64,000 bases of DNA from Hemerocallis citrina (lineage: Eukaryota > Streptophyta > Magnoliopsida > Asparagales > Asphodelaceae), in assembly GCA_017893485.1 (NCBI GenBank), contig CM030362.1, positions 31,972,089-32,036,088 on the forward strand, in the 5' to 3' direction. A program made the translations under genes and the position numbers. This document shows positions 1 through 11,875 of the stretch, piece by piece. The first letter of the stretch is position 1. Every line of letters begins with the position of its first letter. The notes under the pieces were generated by a model. The model saw nothing but the letters and a program-made list of their open reading frames with translations. It had not been told where the DNA came from and searched no databases.

Positions 1-168
1 CGTGAGCGTTTTGAAGCAGAGACCGTTTCTTTTCATTCTGTTACCTCTTCACAACACACAACAAACTTCTTCACCAAATCCCACACTGCTGAGAGATTTC
101 GTTACTCACTTACTTGGTGGGCAAACTCACACTGTTCGACTCACCGTGAGTTTATGAGGGGGTGTTAG
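1..168 (+). pseudogene. Ty1/copia polyprotein, extreme C-terminal fragment
   Basis: Frame 1 reads through from the window edge to TAG at 166-168. The fragment has the tail typical of copia RNase H regions: an ...EAETVSFHSVTSSQHTTNFFTKS stretch, corresponding to the family's ...TG.Q.ADI.TKPL tail, and a terminal GC before the stop. The stop overlaps the first bases of an LTR-like sequence, as usual in copia. The element lies to the left of the window and runs on the plus strand, antisense to the lipase gene. It is probably inserted in that gene's last intron or in its 3' region. Confidence 0.6.
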
Positions 169-310
169 ATATTGTAATATATATTTAGTCCTATATCGGG
201 TTATGCATCACTTTAGTATTTGGTTCCCTCCTATATATATGAGACATTATACTCAGTTATAATCAATTTAATAATCCAATAATATTTTTCCAATCTCTCT
301 GTTAACCTTG
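163..310 (+). repeat. copia 3' LTR, short or truncated
   Basis: A purine tract (GAGGGGG) at 156-162 is followed by TGTTAGATATTG, the usual polypurine tract to LTR transition. TATATA-rich sequence follows. The right boundary is not clear: I see no clean CA end or target duplication, so 310 is approximate. Confidence 0.45.
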
Positions 311-1136
311 TTAACCTTATCGGGTCTGCTTGAATTACTTAAGTTGCCCAGATAAATGCATAAATCCATACTATTAAGGGGCTTCTATTATAAATACATA
401 CTGCGTAGAATTCATAGAGAGGATACTAGAGATCACCTGCTATTGAGACTTGACAAAAGTGTGATACTAAATCTATTCCAGTGACTATGAAAATCAATAA
501 AAAACGGTCAAAAAAGTGTATGCAGAAGATAAGAAGAGATAAAGGAACTCCTTTTTGAGTTTATTGGGATGTGGTGAAATAAATTTTCCTGTATCAGTTT
601 GAGCATCTGAGCTTCGAAGGGAAGGTTAAAGGTTGAAGAGTTGAGTACAAGGGATTGTGAGCATAATTGATAATCAACACAAAGTTCAAGGCTACCAAAA
701 ACTAGAAGTTAAATTAGAGAATATTGCAGTGACGTACTTAAAAGGTAGATCTATCAATTAATTGTATATCAAAAGTGAAGGCAGAGCTCATTGTTGAAAG
801 AAGAGAGAGAACATACAAACATTATGTTTGTTTCAACAACATAATTAAAGGACGAAGAAAGCCATATAAAATATGTAGTTCACAAGGTAACCCAGCCAGT
901 ATACACAACTCTATGCTGAAATTTTAACCCATGCAAAAAGGTAAATTTGAAATCCGAAAATCATGAAGGATGAAAATATAGGAGCTGAAAAACTATATGG
1001 AAAAATGGATGTCCTGTTAATGAAAACCCATTGGTATAAACATCTCGTGCAGGCAAAAACGTAAGAAATCAGTGTGAAGTTAAAAAAACATAGTAATAAA
1101 TATCCAATTGTTAACAATTAGTGAAGAGTTACATAC
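311..1136. other. intron sequence of the lipase gene, no exon seen
   Basis: This AT-rich stretch follows the GTATGT donor of exon 8 on the minus strand. I looked on the minus strand for the conserved C-terminal block of this family (around DGDGTVP, which carries the catalytic Asp) and found nothing. The last exon or exons must lie left of the window or be lost. Confidence 0.5.
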
Positions 1137-4100
1137 CAAATATTGTATGGAGTGTCTACTGATGTACCATATATGTTATAAAAACTTATGTTGTTTGGTA
1201 ACTCAGCATTGCTAAGAACTTTCCGAGTTTCAGCGGCCCATTTGAGAATAGAGAGATTGAAAGGAAGAGCAACTGACTTCCCATTATACTTCATCTGTAA
1301 ATGCATTCAACGTAAATTAGAGGAAACAGAATTGGTTAGAAATGAATAAATAGCAGTTCTTGATCTGATATTCACAACTAGGTGCTCAAAGGATCAATAA
1401 AAAATTCTTGATCTGATATTCACAACTAGGTGCTCAAAGGATCAATAAAAAATGGAAAAAAATAATCTTACTAAATCAAACTGAGTGGTTGCGATACTAA
1501 TCTGTCTTAAGTGTAAAAAAAAGTATAAATAAAAAATCGAGAAGTGTAGTTCCTCAAAAAGTATTGACAAGATTTCTGCATATATTGACTAATAGGCAAT
1601 AGGATATGCTCTCTGGTTGACACGCTATAATCTATTCATGAAAATTTACAGTAGATAGAATTATATAGCCTTCTGTCAATATCTCATATTAGTGGTATAA
1701 TTTTAATTTCTATTTTTTTAAAAACTCAATAAAATTAACTGTCGATTATGAAAATAACTACTACAATCATTGTTCCATACTTGCTTTGCAATTAGTCAAA
1801 AGAAATGCTCAAGAGAGGATACCTCGTTATTCTTTAGAGCTTCTTCAAACAATTTAATAGACTTAGTTGAATCATACATATCCAACTTAACTTCTTCCTT
1901 GTCTCCGGACTGCTTTCGCCAAACCTGAATCACTGGTTGTTGCTTCCACTTGAATTCTGGGTTTGGCAGCATTTCATAAATGGAAGGGCATGCAATCAAC
2001 TGCAATATCACAAATATCGGTTCAATGAACACAGAAAGGACATTTGCATGAAAAAAATATCAAGAAACAAAATCATAATTGATATAATGAAAGGCTCAAA
2101 GATCCTTACCAAATAACAAACATATAGTGGTTTAGTAGAAAATGAGGAAAAATTGTTTTTAACTGCATAGATTATTTAACAGTTAAGACATTTACAGAAA
2201 TTCTGATGCACTAGTCATGCCTTAAAGGATGTTCATTTAATTCTTAGCTCTGCTTCTAATACATTATCAGGTTAATCGTTAAGGAATTACCAATTGATGC
2301 ATTGTCCATCTGGAAACAAAAAAGAAGCTCTGAAAGCCATAAACAAATTGTAGCCCTGTTAAAAGGGAATCATTGATGCATCCTGGTGCGCCTATCAATT
2401 ATAACACAGTTTATGAATCAACTGTCTAATATCTTCGAGAAGGCAAATATCTTCGAGTAGTAACTTCAATATTTGACTAAAAACTGAATACATATTTACT
2501 ACAATGTAAATATGTTACCTTGGAAGGGGCAAGCTATGCAAATCCACTTGTTAACGTATTTAGCAAATATCTGAAAAATCATAGAGCAGTTTGTATTATA
2601 CATAACTACCAATCACCATCAAAGCACAAAACGAAATAGATAGTCATAGCCAAGAGTTAATGAATGTACCCACATCATGATGTAGCGATAAGAAGCACCG
2701 AACAAGCAATCCGCCCATAGAATGTGAAATTATATTCACTTTTTTCCCTCCAGAAGCTTCATAAGCAGTTTCCAGTTTTAACTTTAGACCATCCATTGCC
2801 TTGTCAATTCTGCCAAAGTAATTCCATTCGCATAGATCAAGTCATTGACCCTCCATATAATAGCTTGAAATTTTCCATATATTAAGCTCTCTTATGAAGC
2901 CTAAAAAATGTAAATGGTGCTCCCCACCTATTACTTTGTCGAAAATCATAAGCATATCCAAAAAGTGTGGTCCCTTTCTCATATCCACAGTTAATAAGCA
3001 TCTCAATAATATCATGGAATTGGTACACATCCGTGAGACGCAAAGTTTTTGTGAACTGAAAAAAAAAGAAGGAAATTTTATTTATGTTTTATTCTTGGCA
3101 AAAAACAATGTAGAAGGAAGGAAAAATCCGAAAATTTTAAACAGCTATAAAAAATGAGTAAAGTAGAACATTTGTAGTAAAATAGAAAAGTTTACATATG
3201 GCACCTCTATAAGAGCAACTCTATAATACAAGCTCATTTGTTAGAGCATCCACAGTCGTTTGCTATTTATGCATAATATGCATATTTTAGCTAAAAAAAG
3301 GCTGCAGTCGTTTGCTATTTATGCATATTTTGACGATTTTGCGACAGTAGATTGCTATATATGAGAGCAGATAAAAGAAAAATGCATATTATACAGGACG
3401 GATCTTGAAGATCTGTCCCACTAAAAAAAAATAATTTTTTATTCGTCAGACGGAACTAGACAGTCTGTCCGACCTTTATTTATTAAAAAAAAATGTTTAA
3501 GGTTGAATCCCTGAAGATCCGTCCAACGGGGAGCCCATTTTTATTTTATTTTAAAATCGTTTTAATTATTAAAAAAATCAAAAAAAATATTTTAAAATCG
3601 TGGGACGGATTTTCAAAGTCCGTCTGTCGTTTTTTTGTTTTTGTTTTTTCCCCTTCCGACGGATCTTCAAGATCCGTCTAACGAAAAAAATATATTAAAT
3701 AATTCATTTTATATACATTTCGCCCTACGACGGATCTACAAAGTCCGTCTGATATTTTTTTATATTAAATTGCTATAAAATAGCATTGGACGACTGCAGC
3801 AAATGCTCAATATGCTATATGTAAAGATGCATTTAGCCATTTTTTGACAATCACGACTGTGGATGCTCTTAGTGCAACTAATCACATAATTGATTTAAGG
3901 AAATATTTTTTAAAAATCACGTCATTTGGATAAATGAAGCTATTTTGCGAACTGTTTCGCAGAGAATGCCGTAGCCTGATGCAAACGGGATTTGAACCCC
4001 AAACCTCTTGATCACGGCTAAGAGGCACATACACTTATTGTCTCACTAGTTAAGAGGCTTGCTAATGGACCTTGGTGCCATTCACACAAGCGTTGTAAGC

Positions 4101-4338
4101 TGATTTCTCCTATTCTAAGTTTATAACTCAAAATAGTATGCCTTGTGCAGTGCACATGCCAAGTTCCTAGTACTTGTCAAAGGGAAATGATACAGAAATA
4201 AGACTAATGTCCCACAAGTGTCCTAACAAACAGACACAGTGTCATCAGAAGAAGCAACCATGCAATTCAGGCACAAAAAGGACAATTAATCCTCATAAAT
4301 AGAAATACACATTATTATCACTCCTCTAGAATAATATA

Positions 4339-4377
<39 letters not shown>

Positions 4378-4839
4378 CCTGACCCAAGTGGGATCAAGAA
4401 TGTCAAGCGCATAAAGCCCATGGTCATCTTCTGGCACCACAATCTCCACATTCGGATCCACTGACTCCACAAACCCTATAACCCAATATTAATTAATCCA
4501 ATTAATCAATATATTCTCCACACACACACACAAAATTCCAATTAATCCAATAACAATTGTGTGAATTAATTAAAATTTAAGAACAAGATAATTATAGAAA
4601 GTAGTGAAATTGGGACCTGTTTCCGAATTATACACGGACCAGAGGTTCTTCTTGAACTCTAAATTGGAGAAGAAGATCCGAACCCAAACCCGGAACTGGA
4701 ACCCGGTGTTCTTCTTTTTGGCGTTGAGGATGGAGCCGCCTATTCCGGTGACTAGTAGTACCGGGTCCAGGTTCGGATCCGGGTCTGCAGGGCGACGGGT
4801 GGAGAAGAAGGGGAACCGGAACCCGCAGTCGCCCAACAT
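1137..4839 (-). CDS. LCAT4-like: LCAT-like phospholipase (LCAT4 type), 3' end outside window
   Basis: Lecithin:cholesterol acyltransferase-family alpha/beta hydrolase, of the plant LCAT4 type whose Arabidopsis member acts as a phospholipase A1. Eight exons on the minus strand: 4617-4839, 4384-4475, 2928-3055, 2674-2809, 2519-2570, 2291-2391, 1823-1999, 1137-1294. All junctions are GT-AG and the phases agree through 355 codons. Visible blocks: DPVLLVTGIGGS near residue 20 (oxyanion region), EDDHGLYALDILDPTW near 95, GYDFRQSNR-type block (YAYDFRQSNR) before 148, and the nucleophile elbow HSMGG with Ser178. The start at 4839 (MLGDCGF) gives the family's usual N-terminus; an in-frame ATG at 4938 would add 33 unlike residues. 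There is no signal peptide. The catalytic Asp and His normally lie in the missing C-terminal third. Intron 2 (1.3 kb) holds a MITE. Exons are intact where seen, so the gene may be functional. Confidence 0.88.
1357..1452. repeat. 48-bp tandem duplication in intron 7
   Basis: The 48-bp unit starting TTCTTGATCTGATATTCACA at 1357 is repeated at 1405 with no visible mismatch. It lies in the intron between lipase exons 7 and 8. Confidence 0.85.
3244..3868. mobile_element. PIF/Harbinger-type MITE, copy 1
   Basis: Terminal inverted repeats GAGCATCCACAGTCGT at 3244 and its complement ending at 3868, flanked by TTA on both sides (3241-3243, 3869-3871). A TTA/TAA 3-bp duplication is the hallmark of PIF/Harbinger. 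It is 625 bp with no coding capacity. Inside are palindromic boxes, the best at 3658-3678: half-site GACGGATCTT, one central base, then the complement. Others are at about 3396, 3447, 3603 and 3729. It sits in intron 2 of the lipase gene. Confidence 0.88.
3955..4110 (-). repeat. possible SINE-like fragment with an RNA polymerase III B box
   Basis: The complement of 3988-4001 reads GGGGTTCAAATCCC, a close match to the tRNA B box (GGTTCRANYCC). An A box is not convincing and no full tRNA cloverleaf can be drawn. It may be a SINE remnant in intron 2 of the lipase gene. Confidence 0.25.
4337..4374. repeat. (AAT)n microsatellite
   Basis: A run of TAA/AAT triplets of about 38 bp, directly before exon 2 (in the intron, minus strand downstream). 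Confidence 0.9.
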
Positions 4840-4887
4840 TTTTTTAAGAAAATGAGAAGAGCACAGTCGCAGTGTCAACTGAATCTG

Positions 4888-4896
4888 GTTTATAAA
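4888..4896 (-). promoter_or_regulatory. possible TATA box of the lipase gene
   Basis: The minus strand reads TTTATAAAC about 50 bp before the ATG at 4839. The spacing would give a very short 5' UTR, so this is only a candidate. Confidence 0.3.
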
Positions 4897-5280
4897 TAAA
4901 TGGGTGAGGAGACTTGGAGCAGCCGGTCGGCCGGTCAAGAACTCACAGGGGAGAACGATGATGGGTGGAAAAAAGAGAAAATTTTGAAGTCTTAAGCAAC
5001 ATCAAAACTGTGTTTTCAGACTTGTGTTTTGAGGGGGTTAATCTGGTTGGTGCTCACTCAAGTAAAGTATTAGCATGTGTATTGAAATCGGAACACGTGT
5101 TTTTTTTTTAATAACAACAGGGATAGAGTCTAAAGACTCAGGGCAATATTATAAAATCCAAATAATTACAATTTGATGCACGTGGGTTATAGCTTAAGTG
5201 AGAGATGGAACCCATCAACGGTGTCATATGAGCATGTGCAATGTGCCTTATTTATGTTTATAACCATTGCTAGTAAAAAA

Positions 5281-6275
5281 ATACTAGTATAGATGCACGT
5301 CTTAATAAATATATATTTTTTAAGGTAATTTTTTTGATCGTAGTCTGACTTCGAATTAAAGTTATCTTTATATTAGTTATGCACGGACAATGCACGTTTT
5401 AATAAAAAAAGATTAAATAAAAACTATGACGTAGTGAGAACTTGAACCTAAAACATCGTTTATATTAGTTATGTACGTGTGTCACATGCGTTGATAGATT
5501 GACAAATGACACTGTAACTTTCTCCAATTATAATATTATTACTATTAATTTACACGCGCGATGCACATCTTAATAAATTGAGTTTTTTAAAAGTAAAAAA
5601 ATCAGATATAGTATGATTTGAACCTGAAACTTTCTTTATATTAATTATGTACATGCATTGCATATGTTGGTAGATTTACAAATGACACTAAGGCATTCTC
5701 CCATTATAATATTATTACTAGTATTTTTCACGATCGATGCACGTTTCGATGAGAGTTGAAGGATTTTCTTGTGCGATATATGTGTTAAGAAATAGTTTTG
5801 AAGTTGAACGTGCATTGTACGTAATTGGAAAAAATACTTTGAAGGAAAAAAACTACAATTTGTACATGCAATGCACGTGTTTATAAGTAGAATTTGAGTT
5901 GTACGTGCAACATATGTGTATGTTTAGTGTTAAAAAATATTGAAAATTTATTTTGCATGTTTTAAATAGGTGAAACTTTTTTGTTTGTTAGTTTTTTTTG
6001 TAATTAATGGGAGGATTTGAGTTGCAAGTATAACACACGGGTTTGTATGTTGACAAATTACAACTCCAACTCTCTCATTATATATAGAGAAGAGATTATT
6101 AACTAGTAATTTACACGTGCGATGCACGTCTAGATTTTTTTTTTTTTAAAGTAAAAAATTTCGATGTAGTCTTGCCTCGAACCTGAGACCCTCTTTTATA
6201 TTAGTTATACACGGATAATGCATGTCTTAATAACTTATTTTTTAAAATAAAAATTTTGACCTCGAACCTAAAACC
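5281..6275 (-). mobile_element. head-to-tail array of short Helitron-like units (family B)
   Basis: About five related units on the minus strand. On the plus strand each starts near ACTAGT or its remnant, then a hairpin-like sequence of the type CACGTGCGATGCACGT, and ends near TCTCCCATTATAATATTA. Read on the minus strand, the units end in a short GC-rich palindrome shortly before CTAGT, as Helitrons do. Units join one another at about 5545, 5715 and 6100. No Rep/helicase coding is present, so these are non-autonomous. Relatives are at 9046-9110, 42336-42490, 43175-43690 and 56110-56205. Confidence 0.55.
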
Positions 6276-9042
6276 CACTACAACACATGTGCGATTTACC
6301 GGCATATATTCCCCGGCCTTTTACCAATCGCGCCGAGGTAGGAAGTGACCAGGAATGGGGAGTCAGATTGGATGGTTATACACCGGCGGCCGATATAAAA
6401 CGCCGGTGAATCATGATAATCACCGGCGTTTTGTTTTAAAACGCCGGTGAAGTGTAATATATATTCAGAATCTATCGATCGCTGTTTTCCTTTATATCCC
6501 CCTTCCCCCAATTTTCCACTATCTCTCTCCATCTCCATCCTCCCCAATCGAAAAACCCTCTCTCCATCGCAGCCCCCCCTACCTCGCCGTCGGGCCTTCC
6601 CCCATCGCCGCCCCGGCTCCGCCTTCGCCCCTCCCCCACCATCGCCCCAATCGAGCCGTCTTCTCCACTTATAGGGTTTTACCTTCTCCTTCGTCGTAGG
6701 GTTAGGGTTTCTTCTCTCGCCATGGGGAAAACCGGTCGTTCAATTCGTCTTATTCGCCTTCTCGAAGCGGCAGCTCTCTTAGCCGCTCCCCCCGCCCTAG
6801 CGTCGAAGGTAGTCTTCAAATTCTTACGAAATTTGAAATTTTTGCCTTGGTAGATGTAATTGATGTGTTTGTTGTGTAATTGAGGAATGTGGTGCGAATA
6901 TAACTGGAATGTGGATAGAATAGAACCGGAAAGTTTAGGAATTTAGGGGTAATTTCTAGATAATGTGTGCAATGTTGTAATTTACAATAGAAGCATGTAT
7001 AATTTTAGATAAATTTTGATGTTTTTGAGAATGTTGAAGATGTGATTATCATATTGGGAGGATTACATATTTTGGGAGGTTGAAGATGTGATTATCATAT
7101 TGGGAGGATTACATATTTTGGAAGGTTGAAGATGTGATTATCATATTGGGAGGTTGAAGGTGGAAAGTATCTTTAATTCGGTACTGACTTCAATGGATGA
7201 AACTAGACTGTTGGTGTATAACTGAGTTCATTTATCTTCAACATGAGTTTGATTGTATAAGGTGTATCTCATGGTTGATATTTAATGAACTTTGGTTATG
7301 TATGGATACTTAACCAAACCGGTTATGTTATTGGTTACTTAATCAGAAATAAAACAAATGCAAGAGAAGTCCGGATTGTATATATGCATTGCTCTCAAGG
7401 AGTCGAGAAACATTTTGAATGTTATTCATAGCTCCAATTTGCTAATGTTCCTGAATATGAAACATGAATGACTCGTCATGAAGCATACGGGGTTCGGCGA
7501 TTTTTAGTAACATTGGTTGTATCCTGCATGTTTAAGCAGCTCGTTGAGTGTTTTGTAATGTTAGATGCATATCTCCTACAAAAGTTGCAGTTCTGTCCTG
7601 TTTTCTTGTGCATCTTGTTAGATATCTTGTTGTTTCTCAGAAACTGAAATTAGGATTGGACAAAGAAGTTTTCAGTAGAAATTGTATTAGATTTATTCAA
7701 TCGGTGTTGGTTAAAATTATATTAGATAATAGTTTTAGCAGACTACTTGGTCGTTTCAACCTTATCACTAATTTAATATATGTTTTGCAGTGCTTTTAGT
7801 TTTATCTTCATGTTCAGTTGCTTCATGTTCAGTTGGTTTAACCACATTTAAATTGCCTTCATGTTCAGTTGGTTTAACCACATTCAGTGGATGAGTTTGA
7901 AGAATCGGCTTTTATCTTTATGCCCGTCGAACCCGATTATATTTACTGAAAGTATTGTGAGGAAAGATTACTACGGGATCAAACTAGTTTTATCTATTTC
8001 GCTGGAAAACGCCCCAAATGTATGTTCATTGTTCGGGGTTGTTTTGTCTAGAACTGAGCAATGGTTTGTCTAGAAGTTTGGTTTCACGAGTTGCTTTTTT
8101 GTCTGAATTTGGAGATGAGATGGATAATGTATCTGAATTTGCACACTATAATTTTTTTATATAGGAGTGACTAGTGATGGAAATTTTTTTATCTAAACTT
8201 TATATACAATTATATCATGATGTCTAGATGAGTATCATTTTCTAAGATAATGTTCATGCTTGTTGCTTGGGTTTTAAAATGAGATTGTTCTTTCTCATTG
8301 GTTTTAAGTGATGATGAGATGGATTATGTAATTGAAGTTGCATACTATGATTTACAGAGGAGTGACTAGTGATGAAATAATCCCGTTTGAACTTATATTG
8401 TGGTTTTAATTGACAGTTATCTCATGAGTATTATAAATGTATAAGTTTCATCTCAGTTAGTATCTTAACAGTAAAAATAATCTTTTTCACTCTTTGTAAC
8501 TTAATATTTTGAACTCTATATTTTGGTTTTGAATGTGGTGAGATCACATTATTATGTTTATGAGATTACAATTTGATGATATTATACTATTATGCTTCAT
8601 TCATATATATTATTCATATATATTATAATGGGTCTCTTGCATTTGGTTTTGATTATAAGAGTGCCGAATTGTGGTTTTTTTTTTGTTTTTTTTTTGTTTT
8701 TTTTTTGTTTTTAAACTTTTTTTTAAAAAAAATATAGCTACACCGGCGTTTTTACAAGCGCCGGTGTAGCTTTCAGCAAGAATTTGACAGTCTATACCGG
8801 TGTTTTAAAAATGCCGGTGTAGGTGATGGCCGAAAACGGTACCCACACATTCACCGGCGTTTTTACGACCCTACACCGGCGGCCGTAAAAAACGCCGGTG
8901 AAAGTCCCTAAACTACAGCGACGCACGATTCAGCGACACTTGCACCGGCGATTTATAAAACGCTGGTGGTATCTACAGCGGGGTTTATAAACGCCGATAA
9001 ATGTGCAAAAAAACGTCCGTAAAGACTGTTAGTCTTGTAGTG
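6276..9042. mobile_element. CACTA (En/Spm-type) non-autonomous element
   Basis: It starts CACTACAACA at 6276 and ends with the complement of CACTACAAGA at 9042. The target duplication ACC is present on both sides (6273-6275 and 9043-9045). Subterminal regions carry repeated motifs CACCGGCGTTTT and AAAACGCCGGTG (about 6380-6449 on the left; 8741-8767, 8792-8820, 8851-8900 and 8941-8968 on the right), which would serve as transposase binding sites. No transposase reading frame is visible. A GC-rich start-like stretch at 6720-6808 (MGKTGRSIRLIRLL..., ending at a GTAGTC donor-like site) could be a captured exon, but I do not recognise it. Confidence 0.92.
7033..7165. repeat. 46-bp tandem repeat inside the CACTA element
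   Basis: The unit beginning GTTGAAGATGTGATTATCAT occurs at 7033, 7079 and 7125, the last copy partial. Copies are nearly identical. Confidence 0.85.
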
Positions 9043-9045
9043 ACC

Positions 9046-9110
9046 GCTTTCATATTAGTTATGTACGTAAGAAATGATACTAAGACCTTCTCTCATTATA
9101 ATATTAGAGA
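9046..9110 (-). mobile_element. Helitron-like unit, part displaced by the CACTA insertion
   Basis: This sequence continues the unit broken at 6275: joined across the CACTA element, it reads as the same ...AACCTAAAACC / GCTTTCATATTAG... order seen in the intact neighbouring units. It ends at CTCATTATAATATTAGAGA. Confidence 0.6.
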
Positions 9111-9427
9111 TTATTAGAGTTTGGAGATTAAACAAGTTTGGATTAAAATTGTAAAATAAATGATTAGGTTTATAGTGTGTGCAATGCATCTGTTTTTTTG
9201 AGAGGCGTGTATTTGGAGGAAACAAAGAAGACATTTCGATCTACAATGAGCATTTGATTTTTACGGCAAAGGGATGAGGTGCTACGAATCTCGTTGCTTT
9301 CTAATGGAAAGATCATCAAGTTGGCAGCTTGTCAATGTCAGGTGACAGATCTAAGTTTGGGCGTGCACAGAAAGTCGTTGTTATCGTTGACATGACAAGA
9401 ATCTGAGCATATGCTACTGCATATACC
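9111..9427. other. non-coding spacer
   Basis: No reading frame, repeat or known element was seen between the Helitron remnant and the copia LTR. Confidence 0.4.
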
Positions 9428-9800
9428 TGTTGAAAAATAATCTATGTGGGCTCACATATGTGACTAAATGTATAATTGCTATTTTAAAGTCCAACCCAAA
9501 TTAAAGTAATCTAATCAAGATTAAGTAATGGATTAAAAGCATATAATTTAAAGTGTGATATAACACGTGTAGAGACCGTAAAGTAAATTTCTCATTTTGT
9601 GATGGGCAAAATTGAAATTCAACAATTATTAATTGGAGTTATGGTCTCCTATATATACGTATTTTCTTATTTCATCTGTCATCCCATCAACAGAAGAATA
9701 GAGAGACGGCCTCTCATAGAAGTGCGTATCATATAGGAAGATCCAAACCTTCTGCGCAATCTCCATCAATGACTTCAGGTTAGTACTTCCGCTTTTAATG
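9428..9800 (+). repeat. copia 5' LTR
   Basis: It begins TGTTGAAAAATAATC and shares sequence with 14591-14961 up to CTTCCGCTTTTAATG. A TATATATACGTA promoter-like motif lies in the middle. Confidence 0.85.
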
Positions 9801-11875
9801 AAATTTCCATGACTGAGATGTATTTAGTTTTTATCATAGGCCATCTTCTTTGAGTTTGTTGCGCATTACCCTTATCTGTAATCTCATCTGTAGCATAATT
9901 GATTTATTAATCTTGAAAAAATACCGCTTTTAGCTATATCGTGAGTCCATTATATTATATATGTTTCATGCTTTTGTTAATAAACTCGTAACTGTTTGAT
10001 ATAATTACTCCACCTTTAAGTTTGGTTACGCAAATGATACATTTATGAGAAAATATCGGGACTTTGAGGATTGATATAGAATACTTATAATTTTAATGGT
10101 TGATATGGAAAAACTCACATGTTTACTTTGCATTGAGAAAGCCTTGGAACATTGAAAGAAAATTTCTAGTCCACTTACCAGTTTGCTTCTTTTTAAAAAA
10201 AAAAATAAAATAAAATTCTGATGCACAAATCATTATTTTCCAAATCATTATTGATGCCTTCTAGAGCAAAAAGGATTGACACATGATTAGGAACACTAGA
10301 ATTAATTTTTAGGAATACAGTCTTCACCAATTTTGAGAGTTGAAGACGGGTCATTATATTGTTAAAATTATGAGCCTGCTTTGTTTTTGCCTAAATTTCT
10401 ATAGACCTTTATGATCTTTATGGGCTTTAAGTATTGAATTATGTGCTGTTTGTTATCCTGTAAATTTTATGTTTGTCAAATTGTGTAGTCAACTGCAATG
10501 TTTGCTATTCTGGATGTTGATTTTAAAGATGTGGTTTTGATATTCTGGATGTTGATTAGATCAGATTTATTCATGGCGTTTACCGTAATATTCTTCACAC
10601 TGCAAGCATTCAACTGTTTAATGCTTTTTATTGTTATCATTTACTTCGTAGGATGATTACTCAATAAATATATGTGCAACAATTGGCAACTACATTGTTT
10701 TAGTTGATGAAATGATTAGACCCATAAACTATATAGTTGTTAACCTACTACTTCATGTTTTTTGTCATCTATTCAAGTCATAATAAGGTATAGTTGCTGT
10801 GAGTTGGTCAAGTTCATTCAATCTTCTTTGTTAATACTATGATGTTCAAGTAATAGGGATCATAACTATAGTGTACATAATTGAGGGTTTTTAGCACAAT
10901 AGTACACAAATTCGTCCTTCTCTATTACTCGATATGAATTGTTCAGATTTGGCTTTAGATATGGATAATTAATCAGGATTGGCCCATAATGATTTGTATG
11001 GAGGTAGTTGTGTGGAATTATTTGACCCGGTGGGGCCCAGTTGAGATGATGGGGCTGTGTGTTTTGGCTTCAGCACACCCTGTGCTGACGTGAGTAGCGG
11101 GAAGAAGCAGATGCTTCTGCAGTTGCCACGTGGCGTGAGCCCCCCATGGGGTTGCTGGCTTTGGCTTCGGCTGTTGCTGTTTTACAAGAATAGGTCTCCG
11201 GGAGTGGGATTTATTTGTCTTCTGTTAACTGAAAAGATTTTAGTAGATAGATATGGTTCTGTTATGATTTTGTTATTATTTCAGATAGATATACATCACA
11301 TTTTCCGTTATGATTTTGTTATCTTTTTAAAATAGATATTATCTTAACATTATTTATCTAAAATAAAGTAAAATTACAAAAATTAAGGAAAAAATAAAAT
11401 TTTGGGAAACAATTAAAATTCAAATTTTGGTTTTGGTTTTTCTTATGAATGTCTAATATTTTGAATAGATCAATTGAATCAAAATATTGCCAAAGTGACC
11501 TCTTTTGTGTAGATTAATTTATTTAAAATATCAAGATGATAGTGTGTTTGTAATTCATGCATTTATTAACTGACCCAAATGTAAGTTGATATTTGGCCGA
11601 ATTTCATACACATCTATGGTAATAAATTTGTGACAATTATAAGGTATTCCATGTGAACAATAAGTCAGTCCAAAGAATGACTTATTATTTGATAGGATTT
11701 ATTGTCAATATTTGATTACTACAACAAGAGTACCGCTTACAGTTAATGTTATTGTCCAAAGACTTGATATTAACGTTGTGCCTGTTATCTTGAGATGGGA
11801 TTAACCATTATTTGAATTTATTGTTTTATATGGATTCTCATGTGATCTTATTTTGTTTGTTTTTGTTCTATATTC

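Noticed and set aside
3985..4005. tRNA gene
   Set aside because: Only a B-box-like motif; no acceptor stem or anticodon arm can be paired.
6447..6674. Pro/Ser-rich plus-strand frame in the CACTA element
   Set aside because: Low-complexity CT-rich DNA near the element end, with no family features.
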